Shown here piece after piece: positions 1-9,775 of a stretch of 64,000 nucleotides of DNA (positions are counted from its first letter, which is position 1; each line of letters opens with the position of its first letter). The notes beneath the pieces were generated by a model, which was not told the origin of the DNA, did not search any database, and saw only the letters and a program-made list of their open reading frames with translations. The stretch lies in NCBI RefSeq assembly GCF_000062885.1, contig NC_009142.1, positions 3,337,584 through 3,401,583 of the forward strand. The letters run 5' to 3'. The position numbers were made by a program, and so were the translations under genes. Origin of the DNA: Saccharopolyspora erythraea NRRL 2338. Lineage in GTDB: Bacteria > Actinomycetota > Actinomycetes > Mycobacteriales > Pseudonocardiaceae.

Positions 1-1
1 G

Positions 2-3000
2 CGTCTGCGGGCGGCGTGCGCGCGGCTGCTGCACCGCAACCCGAGCCTGCGCGCGGGCTTCACCAGCGACGGCCTGAGCCGCCCGGTGCAGTTCATCGGC
101 ACCGAACCGGCGATGCCGCTGGAGGTGGTCGACCTCGGCGACCTGCCCGAGGACGAGCGGGCGCGACGCGTCGGCGAACTGATGTCGGCCGACCGCAGGA
201 GCAGGTTCGACCTCGCCCGCCCGCCGCTGTGCAGGCTGCTGCTGATCCGGATGGGACCGGACCGGGACCGACTGGTCATCACCCACCACCTGGTGCTGTG
301 GGACGGTTGGTCGGAGGGGCTGTTCCTGCGGGAGCTGTTCACCCTCTACGACCGGCCGGACGCCGAGCTGCCGGCGCCCGGCTCCTACCGCGACTACCTC
401 GCCTGGCTCGGGCGGCAGGACAACGACCTGGCGGTCCGCGCCTGGCGGCACGCGCTGTCCGGACTGGACGAGCCCACATTGCTGGGGCCGTCGAGCAGCG
501 AGCCCGCCATTCCCGAACAACTGCGGGTCCAGTTGCCGGAGGAGCTGTGCGAGCGCCTGCGGCGCACCGCGCGGGAGCACGGGCTGACGCTCAACACCGT
601 GCTCAACGCGGTGTGGGGATTGGTGTTCTCCAGCGCCGTCGGCCGCAACGATGTCGTGTTCGGCAGCACCGTGTCGGGCAGGCCCGCCGACATCCCGGAC
701 GTGGAGAACATCATCGGGATGTTCCTCAACACGGTCCCGGTGCGCGTCACCCTCGACCCGACGGAGTCGCTGCTGGAGCTGTTGCGCCGCATCCAGTCGC
801 AGCGCGCCGAGCTGATGCCGCACGACTACGTGGGACTCGGTGTCCTGCAACGGGAAACCGGCCACGCGCGGCTGTTCGACTCGCTCTACGTGCTGCAGAA
901 CTTCGCCGACGAGAGCGGTTTCGAGCGGCTCCGGGAGAAGTTCGGCATCAGCTCGGTGGGCAGCGTCGACGCCACCCACTACCCGCTGACGCTGGTGGTG
1001 ACCCCGGCCGCGCGGCTGGGCGTGATGCTGGCCTACCGGCCCGACGTCATCGCGCACGGCGACGCCCAGGCCATGCTGGAGCGGTTCACCTCCCTGCTGG
1101 AGCGGCTGGACCTCTCGGCCGAGGTGGGCACCCTGGACCTGCTGCTGCCGGAGGAACGGCGCGAGCTGGAGCGGGACTGGGACGCCGGCCGCAACCCGAT
1201 GTCTGAGGAGACCGTCGCCGACATGCTCGCGGCCCAGGCGGCCCGCACACCCGACGAGGTGGCGCTGGTCTTCGGCGAGCAGCGGCTCACCTACGCCGAG
1301 CTGGACGCGCGCATCAACCGCCTCGCGCGGCTGCTGCTCGCGCGCGGCGCGGGCCCGGAACGCGTTGTGGCGCTGGGACTTCCGCGTTCGACGGAGATGG
1401 TCGTCGCGCTGTTCGCGGTGCTGCGCACCGGCGCGGCGTACCTGCCGCTGGACCTCGACCACCCGGCCGACCGGCTGCGGATGATGATCGAGGACACCGA
1501 GCCGGTGTGCCTGGTGTCGACGACCTCGGTCGCCCCGTCGCTGCACGGGGCCCCGGCCGAGCACCGGGTCCTGGTCGACGACCCGGCGGTGGCCGAGGAA
1601 CTGGCCGGGCTCTCCGGCGCCGGTCTCGCCGACGCCGAGCGCCCCGGCTTCGCGCCCGGCACGCCGGACCGCATGGAGCACCCGGCCTACGTCATCTACA
1701 CCTCCGGGTCCACCGGCAAGCCCAAGGGCGTGGTCACCCCGTACCGGGGGCTGACCAACATGCAGCTCAACCACCAGGAAGCGGTCTTCGGCCCGGCCAT
1801 CGCCTCGGCCGGTGGACGGCGGCTGCGCATCGCCCACACCGTGTCGTTCGCCTTCGACATGTCGTGGGAGGAGCTGCTCTGGCTGGTCGAGGGCCACGAG
1901 GTGCACGTCTGCGACGAGGAGCTGCGCCGGGACGCCGAGGCGCTGGTGTCCTACTGCGACGAGCACGGCATCGACGTGGTCAACGTGACCCCGACCTACG
2001 CCCAGCTGCTCATCGAGGAAGGACTGCTCGAGGGGTACCGGCCCGCGCTGGTGCTGCTCGGCGGCGAGGCCGTCTCCGAGGCGGTGTGGACGAGCCTGCG
2101 CGACACCGACGGCACCTACGGCTACAACCTGTACGGGCCGACCGAGTACACGATCAACACGCTGGGTGCGTCCACGTTCGACAGCGACAGCCCGACGGTG
2201 GGCCGCGCCATCTGGAACACCCGCGCCTACGTGCTCGACCCGTACCTGCGCCCGGTCCCGCCGGGCGTGCCGGGTGAGCTCTACATCGCCGGTGTCGGCC
2301 TGGCGCGCGGCTACCACCGCAGGTTCGGGCTGACCGCGGAGCGGTTCGTCGCCGACCCGTTCGGCGATCCGGGCGACCGGATGTACCGCACCGGCGACCT
2401 GGTGCGGCGGCGCGACGACGGCAACCTGGACTTCCTCGGGCGCACCGACGACCAGGTCAAGATCCGCGGCTACCGGGTGGAGCTCGGCGAGATCGAGTCC
2501 GCGCTGGACTCCCACCCCGGCGTCTCCCAGGCCGCCGTCGTGGCCGACACCTCCACCGCGGTGCCGAGGCTGGTCGGCTACGTGGTCGGGCCGGTGGCCG
2601 ACGGCGAGCTGCGCGAGCACCTCAAGCAGCGCCTGCCCGACTACATGGTCCCGGCCGCGCTGATGACCGTGGAGCGCCTGCCGCTGACGGTCAACGGCAA
2701 GCTCGACGTCAAGGCGCTGCCCGAGCCGGTGCCGGCCACCGCGCAGGACAGCCGTCCGCCGCGGACCGAGGCCGAACGCGTCCTGTGCGAGCTGTTCGCC
2801 GACGTGCTGGGCGCCGACCAGGTCGGCATCGACGACGACTTCTTCGACCTGGGCGGGCACTCGCTGCTGGCCACCCGGCTGATCAGCCGGGCCCGCACGG
2901 CGCTGGCCGCCGAGCTGGAGATTCGCGACCTCTTCGACGCCCCGACCGTGGCCGAGCTGGTCCGGCGCACCGGGGACCGGGAGGCGGTGCGGCCCGCGCT

Positions 3001-6000
3001 GGTCGCCCAGGAGCGGCCGGAGGAGGTGCCGCTGTCGTTCGCCCAGCGGCGGCTGTGGGTCATCCAGCAGATGGAGCCGGACTCCTCGGCCTACAACTTC
3101 CCCATCGTGGTGCGGTTGCGGGGCGAGCTCGACCTGGACGCGCTGCGCGCCGCGGTCGCCGACGTGGCCGCCCGGCACGAGGCGCTGCGCACGGTGTTCG
3201 GTGTGCGCGACGGTGTTCCGTTCCAGCGGGTGGTGCCCGTGGAGGAGGCACGGCCGGTGTTCGAGGTGGTCGCCGACCGGCCGGGGGTCGTGCAGGAGGC
3301 GATCGAGCGGCCGTTCGACCTCGCATCGGAGATCCCGTTGCGGGTCACCGTCGTCGAGGCCGGCGAGGACGAGCACGTGGTGGTGCTGCTCCTGCACCAC
3401 ATCACCACCGACGAGTGGTCGGACCGGCCGTTCCTGCGCGACCTCTCGCAGGCCTACGCGGCGCGGCGTGACGGCGGCGAGCCCGGTTGGGAACCGCTCG
3501 CCGTGCAGTACGCCGACTACGCGCTCTGGCAGCAGCGCACGCTCGGCGATCCGTCCGATGAGGACGGTCTGGCCGCGTCCCAGCTCGACTACTGGCATCG
3601 GACGCTGGCCGGGGCACCGGAGGAGGTTGAGCTGCCCGCCGACCGGCCGCGCCCGGCCCGCCCCACCTCCGCGGGCGGCACGGTGGAGGTCGAGCTGGAC
3701 TGCGACGGCATCCGGCAGCTCAGCCAGGACTCCGGCGCGAGCACCTTCATGGTGCTGCACGCCGCGGTCGGCGCACTGCTGAACCGGTTGGGCGTGGGGG
3801 AGGACATCCCGCTCGGCGCGCCGATCGCCGGACGCACCGACGAGGCGCTCGACGACCTGGTCGGCTTCTTCGTCAACACGCTGGTGCTGCGCACCGACGT
3901 CTCCGGCGACCCCGGGTTCGAGGAGCTGCTGGCACGGGTCCGCGAGCTGGACCTGGCGGCGTTCTCGCACGCCGACGTGCCGTTCGAGGCGGTGGTGGAA
4001 CGGCTCAACCCGGTCCGTTCGCCGGGCCGCAACCCGCTGTTCCAGGTGATGGTGAGCTACCACAGCCGCACCGCGGGCGGTTTCGAGCTGGCGGGGCTGG
4101 AGGTCGAGCCGGAGCCGTTCCAGACCCGGGCGGCCAAGTTCGACCTCGTGTTCAGCTTCACCGAGCACGCGGACCGGATCACCTGCTGCCTGGAGTACGC
4201 CGGCGACCTGTTCGACCGCGAGACCGTCGAGGCGCTCGGCCGCAGGCTGGCCGTGCTCGTCGACGCCGTGGTCGCCGACCCCGCCCGGCCGGTCGGTGAA
4301 CTGGACGTGCACACCGACGACGACCGCGTGCTGGAGGAGTTCAACACCACCTACCGGCCGGTGCCCGAGCTGTCGTTCCCCGAGCTGTTCCAGCGCCAGG
4401 TGCTGGCGGCACCGGACGCGGTCGCGCTGGTCGACGGCGACCGGCGGCTCACCTACTCCGAGCTGGACCGCCGCGCCGACGGCGTGGCGGGCGTGCTGCT
4501 GGCCGCGGGCGTGCGGCGGGGCGACGTCGTCGGTGTCGCGCTCCCGCGCTCGGTGGAGAACGTGGCGACGATGCTGGCAGCGCTCAAGCTCGGCGCCGCC
4601 TACCTGCCGCTGGACCTGTCGTACCCGCGGGAGCGGTTGTCCTACGTGCTCACCGACTCCGGTGCCGGCGTCGTGGTCACCACCCGCGCGGAGGCCGACC
4701 GGGTGCCCGCGGCCGACGGCGTCGAGCTGCTGGTGCTGGACGAGGTCGCCGACGAGCCCGGCGTGGCGCTGCCACCGCCGCCAGGGCTCGACGACGCCGC
4801 CTACGTCATCTACACCTCCGGCTCCACCGGCAGGCCCAAGGCGGTGGTCGTCCCGCACGACGGCATCGCGAGCCTGGTGGCGACCGCGGTCGACCGGGTC
4901 GGCGTCACAGCCGAGAGCCGAGTGCTGCAGTTCGCGTCGCCGGCGTTCGACGTCGCGGTGTTCGAGACGGCGATGGCGCTCTGCGTCGGAGGCCGGCTGG
5001 TGCTCGTACCGGAGCAGGCCCGCGTCGCGGGTGAGCCGCTGACGGATCTGCTGCTCGAACAGGGCATCACGCACGCGGCGCTGCCACCGGCGCTGCTGGC
5101 GGCCCTGCCCGCCCCGTGCCGGCTCCCCGAGGGGATCACGGTGCTGGTGGGCACCGAGGCGGTGCCGCCGCACCTGATCGAGCGGTGGGCAGGGCACGCG
5201 CGGCTGGTCGTCGCCTACGGCCTGACCGAGGCCACGGTGAACTCCACGCTGTGGACGGCCGAACCGGGAACCGGCACCGTCCCCATCGGACGCCCGGACC
5301 CCAACACCCAGGCGCACGTGCTGGACGCGAACCTGCGTCCGGTGCCGCTGGGCGTGCCCGGCGAGCTCTACATCGCCGGACGCGGCCTGGCCCGCGGCTA
5401 CCTGGGACGGCACGGGCTCACCGCGGAGCGGTTCGTGGCCTGCCCGTTCGGGGAACCCGGCACCCGCATGTACCGCACGGGCGACCGGGTCCGGTGGCGC
5501 CGCGACGGCACGCTGGACTTCCTCGGCCGGGTGGACGAGCAGATCAAGATCCGCGGTTTCCGGGTCGAGCCGGGCGAGGTCGAGGCCGCGCTGGTCGCGC
5601 ACCCGGCGGTCCGGCAGGCCGTGGTCGTCGCGGACGAGGGCTCCCGGCTGATCGGCTACGTCGTGCCGGAGGGACAGGTCGACACCGCCGAGCTGCGCAC
5701 GCACGTGAGCGGGCTGCTGCCCGAGCACATGGTGCCCGCCGCCGTGGTGGAGCTGGACCGCATCCCGTTGTCCCCCAACGGGAAGGTGGACCGGCGCGCG
5801 CTGCCCGCGCCCGACTGGTCGGCGATGACCGGCGACGACCGGCCGGCCACCGCGCAGCAGCGCGCGCTCGCCGAACTGTTCGCCGAGGTGCTGGGACTGC
5901 CCGAGGTCGGCGTGCACGACGGGTTCTTCGCGCTCGGCGGGCACTCCATGGCCGCGATGCGGCTGCTGGGCGCGATCCGCTCGGTGTTCGCCGCGGAGCT

Positions 6001-7381
6001 GACGGTGCGCGACGTCTTCGACGCGCCCACGGTGGCGGCGCTGGCCGGCAAGATCGCCTCCGCCGAGGCGGGCCGCGCGCCGCTGCGGGCGGGGGAGCGC
6101 CCGGCCGAGCTGCCGCTCGCTCCGCCGCAGCGCCACCGCTGGTCGCGGTACGGGGACTTCCCCGGCCACGACCACGCCCTGGTGCTGCGCACCTCGGGGA
6201 TGGACGCCGACGCGCTGGCGTCGGCGCTGCGCGACGTGGTCGCCCGGCACGAACCGCTGCGCACGGTCGTGGTGGAACGCGACGGGCAGGCGTACCAGCA
6301 ACTCGTGGACGGGCCGGAGCTGGAAGTCCTCGACGTCACCGGGGACCTGGACGAACGGGTCGCCGAACTGGCGCGCGAGGCGCCGGACCTGCGCGAGCAG
6401 TCGCCGTTGCGCGCCCGGCTGCTCGTCGCGCCGGACGGCGGCCAGCGGTTGCTGCTGACGATGCACTACCTCGGCATCGACGAGTGGTCGACCGTTCCGC
6501 TGTTCCGCGACCTGGCCGCCGCCTATGCGGCCCGGCGGGAGGGTGCGGTCCCGGACCGGGCCCCGCTGCCGGTGAGCTACGCGGACTACACGCGCTGGGC
6601 GTGGGAAGTCCTCGGCGACCCCGCCGACCCGGGTAGCAGGCACGCCCGCCAGCTCCGCTACTGGCGGGAGGCGCTGGCCGGGATGCCCGAGCTGCCGCTG
6701 CCGGTGGACCGGCCCCGGGCCGGATCACGCGGCGGCCGCGGCGACTTCGTCGAGTTCGTCATCGACGCCGAGGAGCACGAGGAGATCGACCGCCTCGCCC
6801 AGCGCAGCGGCGCCAGCATGTTCATGGTGCTGCACGCCGCGCTGGCCGCGCTGCTGACGCGGCTGGGAGCGGGCGAGGACCTGCCGATCGGCACGTTCAC
6901 CGCGGGACGGTCCGAGGACTCGCTGACCGACCTGGTCGGCTGCTTCTTCAACACCGTCGTCCTGCGCACCGACACCACCGGTGACCCGACCTTCGCCGAG
7001 CTCCTCGGCAGGGTCCGGGAGACCGCGCTGAGCGCGCTGGACCGCCAGGAACTGCCGTTCGACGACGTGCTGCGCGAGGTACCCTCCGCACGCGCCCCGC
7101 AGGTGCTGCTCGTGCACCACGAGCAGGCGAACCTGACCGCCCTCGACGAGGGCGGGCTCTCGGCGGTGCCGACGGGGACCACCCCCGCCGAGCTGGCGCT
7201 GAGCTTCTACGAACCGCGCGGCGGCGGGCCGGTGCACTGCGTGCTCGGCTACGACGCCGACCTGTTCGACGCCGAGACCGCCCGGTGGCTCGCCGACGGC
7301 GTGCTCGGCGCGGTGCGGGCCGCCGTGCGCGGCCCCGGCCGCACGATTTCCGAGATCGATCCGCCTAGGAGGACCTGGTGA
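2..7381 (+). CDS. etcD: Hydroxamate-siderophore NRPS, 3' part (C-A-T-C-A-T-C), likely EtcD
   Basis: The 5' end lies outside the window; the frame is open from base 2. Order by nucleotide position: partial condensation domain (to about 1150; motif near 281-310), adenylation domain (about 1210-2720; [10 protein letters not shown] near 1700, YGPTEY near 2135, NGK near 2695), carrier domain (GGHS near 2865), condensation domain with HHITTDE near 3400, second adenylation domain (about 4340-5820), carrier domain (GGHS near 5940), and a terminal condensation domain carrying HYLGIDE near 6465. Specificity residues read by eye are DMENLGLINK for the first A domain, the published code for N5-hydroxyornithine-type residues, and DVFALGAVNK for the second. 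There is no thioesterase, so the last C domain probably releases the product. The stop overlaps the mbtH start by 4 bp. Architecture and neighbours fit modules 3-4 of erythrochelin synthetase; the name is inferred from memory of that system. Confidence 0.9.
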   Translation, partial: RLRAACARLLHRNPSLRAGFTSDGLSRPVQFIGTEPAMPLEVVDLGDLPEDERARRVGELMSADRRSRFDLARPPLCRLLLIRMGPDRDRLVITHHLVLWDGWSEGLFLRELFTLYDRPDAELPAPGSYRDYLAWLGRQDNDLAVRAWRHALSGLDEPTLLGPSSSEPAIPEQLRVQLPEELCERLRRTAREHGLTLNTVLNAVWGLVFSSAVGRNDVVFGSTVSGRPADIPDVENIIGMFLNTVPVRVTLDPTESLLELLRRIQSQRAELMPHDYVGLGVLQRETGHARLFDSLYVLQNFADESGFERLREKFGISSVGSVDATHYPLTLVVTPAARLGVMLAYRPDVIAHGDAQAMLERFTSLLERLDLSAEVGTLDLLLPEERRELERDWDAGRNPMSEETVADMLAAQAARTPDEVALVFGEQRLTYAELDARINRLARLLLARGAGPERVVALGLPRSTEMVVALFAVLRTGAAYLPLDLDHPADRLRMMIEDTEPVCLVSTTSVAPSLHGAPAEHRVLVDDPAVAEELAGLSGAGLADAERPGFAPGTPDRMEHPAYVIYTSGSTGKPKGVVTPYRGLTNMQLNHQEAVFGPAIASAGGRRLRIAHTVSFAFDMSWEELLWLVEGHEVHVCDEELRRDAEALVSYCDEHGIDVVNVTPTYAQLLIEEGLLEGYRPALVLLGGEAVSEAVWTSLRDTDGTYGYNLYGPTEYTINTLGASTFDSDSPTVGRAIWNTRAYVLDPYLRPVPPGVPGELYIAGVGLARGYHRRFGLTAERFVADPFGDPGDRMYRTGDLVRRRDDGNLDFLGRTDDQVKIRGYRVELGEIESALDSHPGVSQAAVVADTSTAVPRLVGYVVGPVADGELREHLKQRLPDYMVPAALMTVERLPLTVNGKLDVKALPEPVPATAQDSRPPRTEAERVLCELFADVLGADQVGIDDDFFDLGGHSLLATRLISRARTALAAELEIRDLFDAPTVAELVRRTGDREAVRPALVAQERPEEVPLSFAQRRLWVIQQMEPDSSAYNFPIVVRLRGELDLDALRAAVADVAARHEALRTVFGVRDGVPFQRVVPVEEARPVFEVVADRPGVVQEAIERPFDLASEIPLRVTVVEAGEDEHVVVLLLHHITTDEWSDRPFLRDLSQAYAARRDGGEPGWEPLAVQYADYALWQQRTLGDPSDEDGLAASQLDYWHRTLAGAPEEVELPADRPRPARPTSAGGTVEVELDCDGIRQLSQDSGASTFMVLHAAVGALLNRLGVGEDIPLGAPIAGRTDEALDDLVGFFVNTLVLRTDVSGDPGFEELLARVRELDLAAFSHADVPFEAVVERLNPVRSPGRNPLFQVMVSYHSRTAGGFELAGLEVEPEPFQTRAAKFDLVFSFTEHADRITCCLEYAGDLFDRETVEALGRRLAVLVDAVVADPARPVGELDVHTDDDRVLEEFNTTYRPVPELSFPELFQRQVLAAPDAVALVDGDRRLTYSELDRRADGVAGVLLAAGVRRGDVVGVALPRSVENVATMLAALKLGAAYLPLDLSYPRERLSYVLTDSGAGVVVTTRAEADRVPAADGVELLVLDEVADEPGVALPPPPGLDDAAYVIYTSGSTGRPKAVVVPHDGIASLVATAVDRVGVTAESRVLQFASPAFDVAVFETAMALCVGGRLVLVPEQARVAGEPLTDLLLEQGITHAALPPALLAALPAPCRLPEGITVLVGTEAVPPHLIERWAGHARLVVAYGLTEATVNSTLWTAEPGTGTVPIGRPDPNTQAHVLDANLRPVPLGVPGELYIAGRGLARGYLGRHGLTAERFVACPFGEPGTRMYRTGDRVRWRRDGTLDFLGRVDEQIKIRGFRVEPGEVEAALVAHPAVRQAVVVADEGSRLIGYVVPEGQVDTAELRTHVSGLLPEHMVPAAVVELDRIPLSPNGKVDRRALPAPDWSAMTGDDRPATAQQRALAELFAEVLGLPEVGVHDGFFALGGHSMAAMRLLGAIRSVFAAELTVRDVFDAPTVAALAGKIASAEAGRAPLRAGERPAELPLAPPQRHRWSRYGDFPGHDHALVLRTSGMDADALASALRDVVARHEPLRTVVVERDGQAYQQLVDGPELEVLDVTGDLDERVAELAREAPDLREQSPLRARLLVAPDGGQRLLLTMHYLGIDEWSTVPLFRDLAAAYAARREGAVPDRAPLPVSYADYTRWAWEVLGDPADPGSRHARQLRYWREALAGMPELPLPVDRPRAGSRGGRGDFVEFVIDAEEHEEIDRLAQRSGASMFMVLHAALAALLTRLGAGEDLPIGTFTAGRSEDSLTDLVGCFFNTVVLRTDTTGDPTFAELLGRVRETALSALDRQELPFDDVLREVPSARAPQVLLVHHEQANLTALDEGGLSAVPTGTTPAELALSFYEPRGGGPVHCVLGYDADLFDAETARWLADGVLGAVRAAVRGPGRTISEIDPPRRTW

Positions 7382-7581
7382 CCAACCCGTTCGAAGACCC
7401 CGAGGGCCGCTACCTGGTGCTGCGCAACGACGAGGACCAGCACTCGCTGTGGCCGGCCTTCGTCGAGGTGCCCCAGGGCTGGACGCAGGTGTTCGGCCCG
7501 GAAGGCCGGGAGGCGTGCGTGGACTACGTCGAGCAGAACTGGACCGACCTGCGCCCGCGCAGCCTGCGCGAAGCCTCCTGA
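7378..7581 (+). CDS. MbtH-like NRPS accessory protein
   Basis: 67 aa, usual length for the family. MbtH proteins bind adenylation domains and are needed for solubility or activity of many of them. Conserved marks are visible: NPFEDPEG near the N terminus, the S-L-W-P segment, the P-x-G-W segment and W-T-D-L-R-P-R near the C terminus. The GTG start overlaps the NRPS stop (GTGA), so the two are translationally coupled, and the AGGAGG lying just upstream inside the NRPS end is a good ribosome binding site. The partner is almost certainly the NRPS it follows. Confidence 0.96.
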   Translation: MTNPFEDPEGRYLVLRNDEDQHSLWPAFVEVPQGWTQVFGPEGREACVDYVEQNWTDLRPRSLREAS

Positions 7582-7598
7582 CGCCTCCGACGAGCGCG

Positions 7599-7651
7599 GC
7601 ACGAAGCCCCTGCCGGTGGTGGTCTCCCCACCGCGGGCCGGGCCTTCGTGC
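7599..7651 (+). terminator. Imperfect hairpin downstream of mbtH
   Basis: Outer arms GCACGAAG (7599-7606) and CTTCGTGC (7644-7651) are exact complements, and an inner GGTGG/CCACC pair lies between them. It sits 18 bp after the mbtH stop. There is no T run, which is common in actinobacterial terminators. Confidence 0.5.
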
Positions 7652-7928
7652 TGGGCCGAGGCCGAGCGTCAGGGGCAGGCCGGGCACCGCTCAGCCGGCC
7701 CGATGCGGGCGTTCACAGCGGGAAGTGGGCGAGGTGTCCTGACGCGACGTGCTCGCACTGGCTGATGACGGCTACTCGGCGGGTCCGCCTGTGCCGGCTG
7801 CGGCGTGGGTTTCGCCGTTGATGACCGCCGCTGCAAGGCTTCGCCGATGTCGAACGCGTGGCCGGGTTTCGTGGGTAACGGACGGGCGCTTTCCGATCGA
7901 CGGTTCCCACTCGACCCTCCAAGGAGCA

Positions 7929-7967
7929 GTGTCCGAACCGGACCGCTGGTCGGTCCGGTTCGGACAC
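7929..7967. terminator. Perfect 16-bp inverted repeat between convergent genes
   Basis: Arm GTGTCCGAACCGGACC (7929-7944), 7-nt loop, then its exact complement (7952-7967). Its position about 36 bp beyond the exporter stop codon on the minus strand, and downstream of mbtH on the plus strand, suits a bidirectional terminator. Confidence 0.7.
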
Positions 7968-8002
7968 CCGACGGCGTTGCCGGAGCCTCCGGCCGCCTGG
8001 GC

Positions 8003-9775
8003 TCAGACCGGCTGGCGGGTGTCGGACCACGCCTTCCACAGCGCCGCGTAGCGGCCGCCCGCCGCCACCAGCTCGTCGTGGGTGCCGGTCTCGACGACCT
8101 GCCCCGCGTCGAGCACGACGATCCGGTCCGCGGCAGCCGCCTGCGTCAGGCGGTGCGCCACCACCAGCGCGGTGCGGCCCTCCAGGGCCCGCGCGGCGGC
8201 GGTCTCCAGCTCCCGCGCGCCGCTGCTCCCCGCCTCGGCCGTGGCTTCGTCCAGGATCGCCACCGGCGGGTCGGCCAGCACGAGCCTGGCCAGCGCGAGC
8301 TGCTGCGCCTGGGTGGCGGTGAGCCGGTGGCCGCCGTCGCCGACCACGGTCTCGATGCCGTCGGGCAGCGCCTCGGCCCACTCCAGGGCGCGGACGCGCT
8401 CCAGCGCCGCGCGCAGGTCGTCGTCGGTGGCGCCGGGACGGGCCAGCCGCAGGTCGTCGGCCAGCCTGCCGGCGAAGACGTGCACCTCCTGGCTGATCAG
8501 CGCCACCGCCGCGCGGGTCGCGGTCGGGCCGAGCTCGTCGAGCGGGACGCCGCCGAGGCTGATCGACCCGGTCGTGGGCCGGTGCACCCCGGCCAGCAGC
8601 TTGGCCACCGTGGTCTTGCCCGCTCCACTGGCACCGACCAGCGCGACCTTCTCCCCGGCGTCGATGTGCAGGTGCAGGTCGCTGAGGATCTCGTGGCCCG
8701 GCACGTATGAGTGGGCGACACCGCTGGCCTTCACCGAGGTGTCCAGCAGGGCGGGCGGCGACTGCGGCTCGGCCGCGGCGGGCAGGTCGGCCACGCCCAC
8801 CAGGCGGGCGAGGCTGGCGCCCGCCGACTGGGCGTCGTCGGCCAGCGCGAGCGCGATGTTGACCGGCGTGAACAGGCTGTGGAAGTACAGCGCGGCGGCG
8901 GTCGCGGTGCCGATACTGACCTGCCCGTCACCGACCAGCAGGAACCCGGTCACCAGCACGGCGGCCAGGCCGACGAACTCGGCGAGGTTGAGCCGGGAGA
9001 AGAACCTGCTCAGCAGCCGGACCCCGCGCAGGGACAGCGCCACGGCCGCCCCCGAACGCTGCCGCACCTTCCCGACGTGCGCGTCGGAGAGCCCGAACGC
9101 GCGGACCGTGCGGGCGCCTCCGATGGTGTCGAGGAGCTGCTGCTGCTGGACTCCGACGGTGACGCGCTGCTCGGAGTAGATCGGCGGCGCGCGGCGGCCG
9201 TACCAGCGCAGCGTGTAAACCTGGATCGGCGCGGCCAGCAGCGCCGCGAGGAGGAAACGCCAGTCCAGCAGCGCGAGCCCGCCGAGCGTGAGCGCGATGG
9301 TCAGCACCGCCTGGGCGAGCTCCGGCAGCGGTTCCCGCACCGACTTGGCGATCATCGACACGTCGTTGGTGACCCGCGCGGTGAGGTCGCCGGAACCGGC
9401 GCGTTCGATGCGATCGAGCGGCAGGTGCAGCACCCGCTGCACGAAGACCTCGCGCAGCGTCGCGAGCAGCGTCTCGCCGAGTCTGCCCATCAGCGACAGC
9501 CCGCAGCCGGTGGCCGCGCCGCGGGCGACGGCGACCAGCCCGAGCAGCGCCACCGGCCAGGTCAGCGCGTCGGCGGGCTGCCCGGAGGCGATGACGTCGA
9601 CCACGCGGCCGAGCAGCGGCGCGGTCAGCAGGCTGATCGCGGTGGCCGCGAGCAGGACCGCGAACGCGGCCCCTGCCAGCGGCCAGTGCGCGCGGAGCAG
9701 GGAGCCGACCACGCCGCGGGTGCGGGCCGGGGTGGCGGTGGGGAGCAGGTCGCCCTGCACAGGTGCCTCCGTCAT
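8003..9775 (-). CDS. ABC exporter half-transporter (TMD-NBD), consensus Walker A, degenerate signature
   Basis: 590 aa: an N-terminal six-helix exporter domain (about residues 25-330) and an ATPase domain. Walker A GASGAGKTT lies near residue 380, Walker B with ILDEATAEAG near 505 and the H-loop AHRL near 540, all intact. The signature motif is LTATQ near 485 instead of LSGGQ. The ATG start overlaps the stop of the upstream gene (ATGA), so the two half-transporters are made together and presumably form a heterodimer. With the NRPS next door and an iron box before the operon, export of the hydroxamate siderophore is the likely role; the cargo is inferred from context. The stated start follows the ATGA overlap; the frame stays open further upstream but that is antisense shadow. 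Confidence 0.92.
   Translation of the reverse strand: MTEAPVQGDLLPTATPARTRGVVGSLLRAHWPLAGAAFAVLLAATAISLLTAPLLGRVVDVIASGQPADALTWPVALLGLVAVARGAATGCGLSLMGRLGETLLATLREVFVQRVLHLPLDRIERAGSGDLTARVTNDVSMIAKSVREPLPELAQAVLTIALTLGGLALLDWRFLLAALLAAPIQVYTLRWYGRRAPPIYSEQRVTVGVQQQQLLDTIGGARTVRAFGLSDAHVGKVRQRSGAAVALSLRGVRLLSRFFSRLNLAEFVGLAAVLVTGFLLVGDGQVSIGTATAAALYFHSLFTPVNIALALADDAQSAGASLARLVGVADLPAAAEPQSPPALLDTSVKASGVAHSYVPGHEILSDLHLHIDAGEKVALVGASGAGKTTVAKLLAGVHRPTTGSISLGGVPLDELGPTATRAAVALISQEVHVFAGRLADDLRLARPGATDDDLRAALERVRALEWAEALPDGIETVVGDGGHRLTATQAQQLALARLVLADPPVAILDEATAEAGSSGARELETAAARALEGRTALVVAHRLTQAAAADRIVVLDAGQVVETGTHDELVAAGGRYAALWKAWSDTRQPV

Larger units (their letters stand above)
7582..8002. 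other. Intergenic region between convergent siderophore operons
   Basis: About 420 bp with no credible gene. It holds an imperfect hairpin just after mbtH (7599-7651) and a perfect 16-bp inverted repeat (7929-7967) before the end of the convergent exporter gene. The short open frames here have unconvincing codon use. Confidence 0.7.

Noticed and set aside
16-1206. 396-aa open frame overlapping the NRPS in another phase
   Set aside because: Arg/Ala/Gly/Pro-rich translation typical of an out-of-frame GC-rich gene; the true frame carries clear NRPS motifs.
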